Below are positions 9,357-16,511 of a DNA stretch of 64,000 bases, piece by piece. The stretch lies in the NCBI RefSeq assembly GCF_001665605.1, contig NZ_LZSV01000002.1:248001-312000 (forward strand), in the 5' to 3' direction. The DNA is from Mycobacterium sp. 852014-50255_SCH5639931 (lineage in GTDB: Bacteria; Actinomycetota; Actinomycetes; Mycobacteriales; Mycobacteriaceae). How positions within the stretch are numbered: the first letter of the stretch is position 1; each line of letters opens with the position of its first letter. The notes under the pieces were generated by a model. That model had not been told where the DNA came from and searched no databases. It saw only the letters and a program-made list of their open reading frames with translations. The translations under genes and the position numbers were made by a program.

Positions 9357-10217
9357 TTACGTGGAGGCGGCGGCGATTCGGCGCCATTGCTCGCGCGGGA
9401 AGGCCTTCGGGTCGGCCAGCAGCACCTGGACGCACACGTGGTCGGCGCCGGCCGAACGATGCTCGGCGACCCTGCGCATGATCGCGTCTTCGTCGCCCCA
9501 CGCGATGATGGCGTCGAAGAGCCGATCGCTGACCTGCGCCAGGTCTTCTTCGGAGAACCCGGTGCGCAGCAGGTTGTTGGCGTAGTTGGGCAACGCCAAA
9601 TACGCTCGCAGCCAGTCGGTTCCGATGCGTCGCGCCTCGTCGGCGCTTTCCGTCAGGATCACCGTCTGTTCCGGCAGCAGCAGGGGGCCGTCGCCCAATG
9701 TCGAACGGGCAGAGGCGGTGTGCTCGGGGGTGACCAGGTAGGGGTGGGCCCCGCGGGCACGGGTCGCGGCCAGGGTAAGCATCTTCGGGCCGAGCGCGGC
9801 GAGAACCCGACTTTCGGCCGGTACGGGACGTGGGGCGGCATCCAGCCCGTCCAGGAACGCCGCCGTGGCCGCCAGCGGTTTGCGGTACCGCCCGGGTTGG
9901 CCCGCGTCGATCAGCGGTGCGTGGCTGACGCCGATGCCCAGCAGGAAGCGGTCCCCGTGCTCGGCGGTCAACGTCACATAGGACTCAGCGACGTCGCCGG
10001 GCGCATGCATCCACAGGTTGAGGATTCCGGTGGCGATCACGGTCCGCTTGGTCGCGGCGAGCAAATTGCCGACCGCGTCGAAGACCGGCCCGCCGACGTC
10101 GGGTATCCACAGCGCCGGAAAGCCCAATTCGTCCAATTCCGCTGCCGCCTCGGCGGATTCAGACGGATCGCCATATCGCAGTTGACTGCTCCAGATTCCC
10201 ACACCGGCTAGTTCCAT
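9357..10217 (-). CDS. LLM-class F420-dependent oxidoreductase
   Basis: 286-residue luciferase-like (TIM-barrel) flavin/F420 oxidoreductase. Typical features are the first strand GVGIWSSQLRYG, ELDELGFPALWIPD, ATGILNLWMH (start of the third barrel block), and FLLGIGVSHAPLI. The substrate is not predictable. ATG 10217 is chosen since the protein then begins with the first barrel strand; it overlaps the end of the upstream monooxygenase gene by 10 bases, implying co-transcription and coupling. The frame remains open upstream to 10379 within that gene, with no family sequence. Mycobacteria make coenzyme F420, so F420 is the likely cofactor (inference). Confidence 0.88.
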   Translation of the reverse strand: MELAGVGIWSSQLRYGDPSESAEAAAELDELGFPALWIPDVGGPVFDAVGNLLAATKRTVIATGILNLWMHAPGDVAESYVTLTAEHGDRFLLGIGVSHAPLIDAGQPGRYRKPLAATAAFLDGLDAAPRPVPAESRVLAALGPKMLTLAATRARGAHPYLVTPEHTASARSTLGDGPLLLPEQTVILTESADEARRIGTDWLRAYLALPNYANNLLRTGFSEEDLAQVSDRLFDAIIAWGDEDAIMRRVAEHRSAGADHVCVQVLLADPKAFPREQWRRIAAAST

Positions 10218-11449
10218 CGGCGGTCTTTCCTTTCGTTCGCTTGCAGGTCGGTCGCGCTGTAGTCGGGCACCGGCATCGAATCGTGCATCCGGACACCATT
10301 GGCGTTCAGCTTCGCCAGTGATCGCGAAAGCGACGCGGGTAGCAGCGAGACCAGCCGGGCGCCACGGGTCAATGCCCACACCCCGAGTCGCGAGCCGGGG
10401 ATGATGCCCTTGGCGGCGCCGCGCGCGAAGGCCCGGCTGCGATGCACCGGTTCACGCATCTGCAATTCATAGGCCGCGAACGCGCGCAGGTGGTCGCCGT
10501 CCGCCGCGGCGAGCTCCCCGGCCAGCACGTAGGCGCCGAGCACGGCAAGGCTGGTGCTGCCGCCCACCGCGGGGCCGGGGCAGTATCCCGCGTCGCCGAC
10601 GAGGGTCACCCGCCGCCGGGACCATCGGTCCAGCCGCAGTTGGCTGATCGAATCGAAGTAGAAAGCGGGCGTGTCGTCGAGTTCGCCCAGCCAGCCGTCC
10701 ACCTGCTCGTGCATGTCGGCGAAAGTGTCGCGCAGGATTGCCTTCTGCCGCAGCGCATCCCGATGGTCGTAGTCGAGCTCTTGCTTCGTGCGGAACAGGA
10801 AGACGGCGCGCGCGTCGTCCAGGTGCTCGGCGGTGTAGATGGCCGCGAGGCGGCCCACGCCGACGTGGCAGGTCATCTCGCCGCGGCCGGCCAGCGCCTT
10901 GGGCGCCGATGCCACCGCCAGATAGCCGCCGAGGAATCGGGTGAGGTTGGCTTCGTCGCCGAAGGTCAGCTGCCGGACGTTGGAGTGCAGCCCGTCGGCG
11001 CCGACGACGACGTCGAACCGGCGGGCGGGGGCATGCTCGAACGTCACCTCGCCGTCGTGGTCGATCGAGGTGATCGAGTCCTCGAACAGGTACTCGACGT
11101 CATCGCGACCGGCGGCGTAATAGATTTCGCTGAGGTCGTCGCGCATGATCTCCACGTGCCGGTCGGACGTGGCGGCGTAGATCTTGGTGAGGTCGATCTC
11201 GATGGGCCGCGCCCGGCCTTCCCGATGCATGGTCATGCGGTTCGTTCCGGTGGCGAGCGCCTCGATCTGAGGCAGGACACCCATGTCCGCCGAAATCTCC
11301 ATAGCGGGACGGAACAGGTCGACGGCGTGGCCGCCGGTCTTACGTAGGGTGGGCGCGCGCTCGACGACGGTGACGTCGAAGCCGCGACGGGTCAGCCAGT
11401 AGGCCAGCACCGGGCCGGCGATGCTGGCGCCGGAGACCAGTACGCGCAC
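10208..11449 (-). CDS. FAD-dependent monooxygenase (TetX/PHBH-like)
   Basis: 413-residue class A flavoprotein monooxygenase. The FAD-binding fingerprint is VLVSGASIAGPVLAYWLTRRG at the N-terminus (GASIAG as GXGXXG), the central DG motif is VVGADGLHSNVRQ, and the GD motif is VTLVGDAGYCPGPAVGGST. It is relative to Rv0575c-type and tetracycline-modifying monooxygenases. The GTG at 11449 has a strong GGGAGG. It overlaps the LLM gene at 9357 by 10 bases, so the two form an operon of a flavin hydroxylase and an F420/flavin reductase-type enzyme. The substrate is unknown; lipid, aromatic or xenobiotic oxidation is possible. Confidence 0.9.
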   Translation of the reverse strand: MRVLVSGASIAGPVLAYWLTRRGFDVTVVERAPTLRKTGGHAVDLFRPAMEISADMGVLPQIEALATGTNRMTMHREGRARPIEIDLTKIYAATSDRHVEIMRDDLSEIYYAAGRDDVEYLFEDSITSIDHDGEVTFEHAPARRFDVVVGADGLHSNVRQLTFGDEANLTRFLGGYLAVASAPKALAGRGEMTCHVGVGRLAAIYTAEHLDDARAVFLFRTKQELDYDHRDALRQKAILRDTFADMHEQVDGWLGELDDTPAFYFDSISQLRLDRWSRRRVTLVGDAGYCPGPAVGGSTSLAVLGAYVLAGELAAADGDHLRAFAAYELQMREPVHRSRAFARGAAKGIIPGSRLGVWALTRGARLVSLLPASLSRSLAKLNANGVRMHDSMPVPDYSATDLQANERKDRRWN

Positions 11450-11573
11450 GGCGACCTCCCGCTTGCTTGTCGATGGGTAAGCCTAGCGGGGGTCTGGGGA
11501 AGGGCTGCCCGCGGCAGTGGGGGGAATTGCCTTCTGCGACGTGGTGGTCGGCGGCGGGTTAGAGTCCGTTGCT

Positions 11574-12563
11574 ATGCGCTTCGGTCTCTTCATCCCGCAA
11601 GGCTGGCGAATGGATCTGGTCGACATCGAACCGGAGAAGCACTGGGCGGTGATGCGCGACCTGGCTGTCTACGCCGACAGCAGCGCGTGGGATTCGCTGT
11701 GGGTCTACGACCATTTCCACACCGTCCCGCTGCCGACGGGTGAGGCCACGCACGAGGCGTGGTCGCTGATGGCCGCATACGGCGCCGTCACGTCGCGGAT
11801 CAAACTCGGCCAGATGTGCACCGCGATGAGCTACCGCAATCCGGTGTACCTGGCCAAGGTCGCGGCGACCGCCGACATCATCTCCGGTGGGCGGATCCAG
11901 ATGGGCATCGGCGGCGGCTGGTACGAACATGAGTGGCGCGCTTACGGTTACGGTTTCCCGTCGGCCGGTGTGCGGCTGGCCCGGTTGGACGAGGGCGTAC
12001 AGATCATGCGTGATGCCTGGCGCGACGGCAAGGTCAGCTTCGACGGCAAGCACTACCAGGTGGACGGCGCCATCGTCTCCCCTAAGCCCCTGCAGGACAA
12101 CGGGATTCCGCTGTGGATCGCCGGTGGCGGTGAGAAGGTGACCTTGCGCATCGCCGCGAAATACGCGCAGTACACCAACTTCGCGCCCGAGCCCGAGGCG
12201 TTCGCGCACAAGTCGGAAGTGCTGGCGCGGCACTGTCAGCAGGTGGGCACCGACTTCGATGCCATTGTGCGGTCGGCCAACGTCAACGCGGTCGTCGGGA
12301 CCTCCGACGCCGACGTCAAGGACAGGTTGCGGCGCGTCCGCGACCGCGTCGTCCGGTACGTGCCCGAGGCGGCCGCCGACGCGATGCTGGCCGCCGGCAG
12401 CGGACCCGATTCGGCAACGGGCACAACGGAACAGGTGATCGAGCGGATCGCCAAGCTCCGCGACCTCGGGTGCGAATACGCCATCTGTTATTTCCCGGAG
12501 GCCGCGTACGACCGTTCCGGCATCGAGTTGTTCGAGCGCGAGGTGATTCCCGCGCTCAGCTAG
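11574..12563 (+). CDS. LLM-class F420-dependent oxidoreductase
   Basis: 329-residue luciferase-like protein beginning MRFGLFIPQGWRMDL, typical of an actinobacterial F420-dependent subfamily. Further landmarks are WDSLWVYDHFHTVP, KLGQMCTAMSYRNPVYLAKVAAT, RIQMGIGGGWYEHEWRAYGY, and PLWIAGGGEKVTLRIAAKYA. The ATG at 11574 has the hexamer TAGAGT 8 bases upstream and no clear Shine-Dalgarno, so a leaderless mRNA is plausible. It is divergent from the monooxygenase at 11449 and convergent with the small monooxygenase at 12567 (3-base gap). The substrate is unknown. Confidence 0.9.
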   Translation: MRFGLFIPQGWRMDLVDIEPEKHWAVMRDLAVYADSSAWDSLWVYDHFHTVPLPTGEATHEAWSLMAAYGAVTSRIKLGQMCTAMSYRNPVYLAKVAATADIISGGRIQMGIGGGWYEHEWRAYGYGFPSAGVRLARLDEGVQIMRDAWRDGKVSFDGKHYQVDGAIVSPKPLQDNGIPLWIAGGGEKVTLRIAAKYAQYTNFAPEPEAFAHKSEVLARHCQQVGTDFDAIVRSANVNAVVGTSDADVKDRLRRVRDRVVRYVPEAAADAMLAAGSGPDSATGTTEQVIERIAKLRDLGCEYAICYFPEAAYDRSGIELFEREVIPALS

Positions 12564-12566
12564 CCG

Positions 12567-12860
12567 TCAGATGTCGGAGGTGGCGTACCTCTTCTTGACG
12601 GGAGGCTCGGCCAGCAGCGGCGGCAGGTCGGTGAGACGGCCTTCGCCGGCGCGAAACGCGCGATAGGCCTCGTCCTGCTCGACCGTGTCCCACAGTTCGT
12701 AGATCAGCCAGTGGGTTTCGTCGTCCTCGTCGACGAGCACATCGGTACCCAGGTTCCCGGCAAACGCCCGGGTGTCTTGCAAAGCCCGGCCCATGACGTC
12801 GCGCGCCTGCGGCACCGCGTCGGGCTTGAATTTCAGTTCGAGTATCACCGTGACTGGCAT
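12567..12860 (-). CDS. Antibiotic-biosynthesis-monooxygenase (ABM) domain protein
   Basis: 97-residue ferredoxin-like (dimeric alpha-beta barrel) protein of the ABM/YgiN type. The pattern is VTVILELKFKPDAVPQARDV at the start, a long helix, then THWLIYELWDTVEQDEAYRAF. Such proteins are cofactor-free monooxygenases or small-molecule-binding dimers. ATG 12860 is preceded by GAGGAG. It is divergent from the DUF35 gene at 13012, sharing a 151-base promoter region. The function is not assignable beyond the family. Confidence 0.8.
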   Translation of the reverse strand: MPVTVILELKFKPDAVPQARDVMGRALQDTRAFAGNLGTDVLVDEDDETHWLIYELWDTVEQDEAYRAFRAGEGRLTDLPPLLAEPPVKKRYATSDI

Positions 12861-12928
12861 GGTCGTCTCCTCGGTTGCGGCGGCGATCCCAACATATCTG
12901 CCCGGCGAGGCCAAGAATGAGAATGCGG

Positions 12929-12956
12929 TTTCCACTTTTCGGAAAGCTGTTATACG
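12929..12956 (+). promoter_or_regulatory. Candidate promoter/operator of the DUF35-thiolase operon
   Basis: AT-rich stretch in a GC-rich gap. A dyad TTTCC-N7-GGAAA (12929-12945) stands just before a TATACG hexamer (12951-12956) that could be a -10. GGAGG lies near 13000, ahead of the ATG at 13012. A repressor binding the dyad would block this promoter. No regulator gene is adjacent. Confidence 0.35.
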
Positions 12957-13011
12957 GTTCAGTGAGCAACATTCTGTCGGCACACCGTGGACGCTTCTGG
13001 AGGATCCCCCG

Positions 13012-13428
13012 ATGCAAAAGGCGCTCGCACCCGAGATCTCGACCTGGCCCGACGAGAGCCCACAGCTGATCGGCAGCCGGTGCGGCAGCTGCGGCGCCAC
13101 CACCTTTCCGGTGCAGCAATGGTGCCCGCGCTGCAGCCTTGGCGAGATGACCGACGTGTTGCTGCCGCGCCGCGGAACCCTCGTCGCCTGGACCACGCAG
13201 GGCTTCCCGCCGGGCGCGCCCTATGCCGGCCCGACCGGCAAGGACTTCGTTCCGTTCGGCGTCGGGTTGGTCCAGCTCGATGACGTCATCCGCGTCGAAG
13301 GGCGGTTGACGGAGAACGACCCGGCCAAGCTGCAGTTCGGCCAGGAGGTCGAGCTCACCATGATTCCGCTGACCACCGACGACGAGGGCGCCGAAATCAT
13401 GACGTTCGCGTTCCAGCCGGTCGCATAA
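13012..13428 (+). CDS. DUF35 Zn-ribbon/OB-fold protein, partner of thiolase
   Basis: 138-residue DUF35 protein: an N-terminal rubredoxin-like zinc ribbon (two cysteine pairs, CGSC and CPRC, near residues 24-41) followed by an OB-fold that contacts CoA thioesters. Such proteins bind and support thiolase-superfamily partners, for example the steroid side-chain aldolase Ltp2 with its DUF35 partner ChsH2. The next gene, 9 bases downstream, encodes exactly such a partner, so a heteromeric complex is likely. ATG 13012 is preceded by GGAGG. Confidence 0.88.
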   Translation: MQKALAPEISTWPDESPQLIGSRCGSCGATTFPVQQWCPRCSLGEMTDVLLPRRGTLVAWTTQGFPPGAPYAGPTGKDFVPFGVGLVQLDDVIRVEGRLTENDPAKLQFGQEVELTMIPLTTDDEGAEIMTFAFQPVA

Positions 13429-13437
13429 GGAGCTGAG

Positions 13438-14583
13438 ATGACCAACGATGTCGCCATCATCGGCGTGGGCCTGCATCCGTTCGGCAGGTTCGACAAGACC
13501 GCGATGCAGATGGGCGCCGAGGCGATTCAGTCGGCGCTGAGCGACGCCGGAGTGGACTGGAAGGACATCCAGTTCGGTTTCGGCGGCAGCCACGAGGTGT
13601 CCAACCCCGACGCGGTGACTCGCCTGGTCGGTCTCACCGGCATCACGTTCACCAACGTGTTCAACGCGTGCGCCACCGCGGCCAGCGCCATCCAGCAGAC
13701 CGCCGACACCATCCGGCTGGGCAAGTACGACATCGGCATCGCCATCGGGCTGGACAAGCACCCGCGCGGCGCGTTCACCGACGACCCCGCCAAGCTGGCG
13801 CTGCCGCAGTGGTATGCCCAGAACGGGCAGTTCGTCACCACCAAGTTCTTCGGGATGAAGGCCAACAAATACCTGCACGACCACAACATTTCGCAGGCCA
13901 CCCTGGCCAAGGTGGCGGCAAAGAACTTTCGCAACGGCGCGCTGAACCCGAATGCGTTCCGGCGCAAGCCGATTTCCGAGGAAGAGATTCTCAATTCGGC
14001 CGTGCTCAACTACCCGTTGACCCAATACATGTTCTGTGCGCCCGACGAGGGGGCCGCGGCGGTGATCATGTGCCGCGCCGACATGGCGCACAAGTTCACC
14101 GACAAGCCGGTGTACGTGCGAGCCTGCGAGATCCGCACCCGCCGCTACGGCGCCTACGAAGTGCATGCCACCTTCGCGCCGCTCGACGAGGACGTCTCCC
14201 CGACGGTCTACGCGGCCAAGGCGGCCTACGAGGCGGCCGGCATCGGCCCCGAGGACGTCGACGTCGCCCAGCTCCAGGACACCGACGCCGGCAACGAGGT
14301 CATCCACATGGCCGAGACGGGGCTGTGCGCCGACGGTGAGCAGGAGAAGCTGCTGGCCGACGGCGCCACCGAGATCCACGGCTCGATGCCGGTCAACACC
14401 GACGGGGGGTTGATCGCCAACGGCGAGCCGATCGGCGCGTCGGGGCTACGGCAGATGCACGAACTGGTGCGTCAGCTGCGCGGTGAGGCGGGCGAGCGTC
14501 AGGTGCCGGGCAACCCGCGCGTCGGCCTGGCCCAGGTGTATGGGGCGCCCGGCACCGCGTCGGCGACCATCCTGTCGCTCTGA
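13438..14583 (+). CDS. Thiolase-superfamily (SCP2/lipid-transfer type) protein
   Basis: 381-residue thiolase-fold protein of the nonspecific lipid-transfer/SCP-x group. The nucleophile position is kept as Cys in FNACATAASA (about residue 80). The usual GHP motif is replaced by NGEPIGASG, so the second-site His is Glu, and the C-terminal CXG motif is absent (YGAPGTASATILSL). This combination argues against an ordinary degradative thiolase and for an aldolase- or acyltransferase-like reaction with the DUF35 protein encoded just upstream. GGAGCTG ahead of ATG 13438 is the ribosome site. It is probably a lipid or sterol side-chain enzyme; the substrate is not known. Confidence 0.85.
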   Translation: MTNDVAIIGVGLHPFGRFDKTAMQMGAEAIQSALSDAGVDWKDIQFGFGGSHEVSNPDAVTRLVGLTGITFTNVFNACATAASAIQQTADTIRLGKYDIGIAIGLDKHPRGAFTDDPAKLALPQWYAQNGQFVTTKFFGMKANKYLHDHNISQATLAKVAAKNFRNGALNPNAFRRKPISEEEILNSAVLNYPLTQYMFCAPDEGAAAVIMCRADMAHKFTDKPVYVRACEIRTRRYGAYEVHATFAPLDEDVSPTVYAAKAAYEAAGIGPEDVDVAQLQDTDAGNEVIHMAETGLCADGEQEKLLADGATEIHGSMPVNTDGGLIANGEPIGASGLRQMHELVRQLRGEAGERQVPGNPRVGLAQVYGAPGTASATILSL

Positions 14584-14622
14584 ATCGGGCGGCAGCTGCG
14601 CCGGGACCATGCGTGCGTCCCC

Positions 14623-14652
14623 GGAATTGATATCGCGGGTGATATCAATTCC
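14623..14652. repeat. Perfect 12-bp inverted repeat between convergent genes
   Basis: GGAATTGATATC (14623-14634), 6-base loop GCGGGT, then GATATCAATTCC (14641-14652). The AT-rich arms are unusual for the local base composition. With no T tail it could be a bidirectional hairpin terminator between the thiolase and the convergent monooxygenase, or a protein-binding site. Confidence 0.55.
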
Positions 14653-14692
14653 AGAAGCGTCACATGGTTCGGGAGAGCGCCGGCTCGATGGC

Positions 14693-15877
14693 CTACGCGA
14701 CGTATTCGGGCAACGCGATGTCGTCAAGGAATTCACTCCGCACGATGCGGTCGGCCAGTGGCTCCATGTTCAGCAGTTTGGACGCCTGATTGCGCATCCA
14801 CAGACCCAGCGCCGTCTTTGGTGTGAACGTCGCGGCGAATCCTCGCGCCGACCGCTGCCTGGCCTCCACGATCGGACGCAGCCGACGCTCATAGCGACGA
14901 AACGCATCCCCGTGATCGGCCCCGGCGCGACTGAGCTCGCCCGCCAGTGTGTAGGCCTCCACCATTGCCAGACCCGTCCCCTCGCCAGCCAGCAGCGAGA
15001 CCGCGCCCGCGGCGTCGCCGATGAGCGCGACCCGGCCGTCCGACCAACCGTCCATGACGATCTGGCTGACGCGGTCGAAGTACACATCGGCGGCCTCATC
15101 AAGTCTGCGCAGTATTTCCGGGCATTCCCACCCGGCGTTGCCGAAGACTTGACGCAGGGTCTTCTTGACCTGTGACGCATCCTGCGGATCGGGACCGCTC
15201 ATGTGTTCGGGCCTGAAGATGAAGAGGAACATCGTTTTGTCGTCGCGCATTGCGAATCGGGCGACCATGCGACCCGGCATGGTGTAGGCGAGGTAGACGA
15301 GTTCGTCACGGGGCTGATAGCCCTCGGCTTCGAACGCCGCGACTCGGTAGCCCAGGTCCTTCTCAAATCTGGATTGCGGCCCAAATGCCAAGTCCCGCAC
15401 GGGCGAATGGATGCCACCCGCGCCGACGAGCAGGTCGAATTGCCGCGACGCGCCGTGCTCGAGTGTCACCCGCACGCCGGCGTCGTCTTGCTCGACAGCC
15501 GAAACGCTCTCCCCGAACAGGGTTTCGGCTTGATCGTCGATGGAGCGATAGATCATGGCCGCCAGATCACCCCGGGGTACCGTGGCGAACCGGCCGTCGA
15601 GGTTGCGCTTGAATGCTTCGGCCGAAAAGCCGCCCACCCTGCGCGAGTTCCGATCGACGAGTCGGACCTCGCGCACCGCGTAGCCAGCGGCGTGCAGCTC
15701 GGCGGTGAGCCCCATGCGTTCGGCAACGGCATACCCGCCGCCCCAAAAATCCACCACGTAGCCGCCGGTGCGGAGGCGCGGCGCCTTCTCGATCAGGGTT
15801 GGTTCGTGCCCGTAGCGTGCCAGCCAATATGCAAGTGTGGGGCCGGCGATGCCGGCGCCGACTATCGCGATCTTCAC
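14693..15877 (-). CDS. FAD-dependent monooxygenase
   Basis: 394-residue class A flavin monooxygenase, distinct from the one at 10208. The FAD site is KIAIVGAGIAGPTLAYWLARY at the N-terminus, followed by RTGGYVVDFWGGG. The DG motif is VGAGGIHSPVRD (Gly replaces the usual Asp) and the GD motif is VALIGDAAGAVSLLAGEGTG. The start is GTG 15877 with GGAGG seven bases upstream; the frame stays open upstream but without family sequence. It is convergent with the thiolase and divergent from the SpoIIAA-like gene, with a palindromic AT-rich site between. The substrate is unknown. Confidence 0.88.
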   Translation of the reverse strand: MKIAIVGAGIAGPTLAYWLARYGHEPTLIEKAPRLRTGGYVVDFWGGGYAVAERMGLTAELHAAGYAVREVRLVDRNSRRVGGFSAEAFKRNLDGRFATVPRGDLAAMIYRSIDDQAETLFGESVSAVEQDDAGVRVTLEHGASRQFDLLVGAGGIHSPVRDLAFGPQSRFEKDLGYRVAAFEAEGYQPRDELVYLAYTMPGRMVARFAMRDDKTMFLFIFRPEHMSGPDPQDASQVKKTLRQVFGNAGWECPEILRRLDEAADVYFDRVSQIVMDGWSDGRVALIGDAAGAVSLLAGEGTGLAMVEAYTLAGELSRAGADHGDAFRRYERRLRPIVEARQRSARGFAATFTPKTALGLWMRNQASKLLNMEPLADRIVRSEFLDDIALPEYVA

Positions 15878-15919
15878 TTGCGACCTCCGTATAAGGGGTG
15901 ACGTCCTGATTATCATAGC

Positions 15920-15941
15920 ACTATGCAATAGTTGCAATAGG
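15920..15941. promoter_or_regulatory. AT-rich palindromic operator candidate
   Basis: The centre is TGCAA-TAG-TTGCA, within a larger imperfect dyad CTATGCAATAGTTGCAATAG (15921-15940). It lies in the 106-base gap between the divergent monooxygenase (15877) and SpoIIAA-like (15984) genes, the most AT-rich part of the local sequence. It fits a TetR/MarR-type dimer site, but no regulator gene is adjacent. Confidence 0.5.
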
Positions 15942-15983
15942 ACATATAAGTTACTGTGCGGGGCGATCGGAGAGGAGACGGCT

Positions 15984-16475
15984 GTGCTGATGGAACTTTC
16001 GGGCATGCCCGCGGGCATCCAGGCGCTGGAGGCCGTCGGCACATTGACCGCGGCGGATTACGAACGGGTCTTTGCGCCGATGATCGAACGGGCGGCGCGC
16101 GCAGGGGGCCGGATGCGGCTCCTGTACCAGTTCGGCCCGGGCTTCCAGCGCATCACGGCGGGTGCGCTGTTGGCGGACGCGCGGCTCGGAGCGCGTTATG
16201 TGCGGTTGATCGACGGGTGTGCTGTCGTGAGTGATATCGGCTGGATTCGTGCACCAAGCCGCGCCATCGCCGCCTGGATGCCATGCCCACTTCGGCTATA
16301 CGACGACGACGAACGCGATGACGCCGTCGGATGGCTGACATCGCTACCGGAACGCGCCGACGGGTCGGGCCGCGATTTGGCCAAGGCCTACATCGGCGGG
16401 GGTGGCGCGGCTCTGGTGAGCCTGGGCGGGTTAGTCCTTTTGAAGAATGTCAGAAGCCGCAATAGAACTCGGTGA
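15984..16475 (+). CDS. SpoIIAA-like (STAS-type) protein
   Basis: 163 residues. The pattern fits the SpoIIAA-like family (PF11964): an initial VGTLTAADYERVFAPMIERA block, a GGRMRLLYQFGPGF strand, CAVVSDIGWI, then CPLRLYDDDERDDAVGWL. Members are small cytosolic proteins with a fold like anti-anti-sigma factors, but no phosphorylatable Ser motif is visible. After residue 130 a Gly/Ala/Leu-rich segment (AKAYIGGGGAALVSLGG) could be a membrane-associating or amphipathic tail, unusual for the family. GTG 15984 has GAGGAG upstream; ATG 15990 is an alternative. It converges on ercc3 (36-base gap). Confidence 0.75.
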   Translation: MLMELSGMPAGIQALEAVGTLTAADYERVFAPMIERAARAGGRMRLLYQFGPGFQRITAGALLADARLGARYVRLIDGCAVVSDIGWIRAPSRAIAAWMPCPLRLYDDDERDDAVGWLTSLPERADGSGRDLAKAYIGGGGAALVSLGGLVLLKNVRSRNRTR

Positions 16476-16511
16476 TCACGGGGCATCGAAACAAGATGAC
16501 CCGGCCATGAT

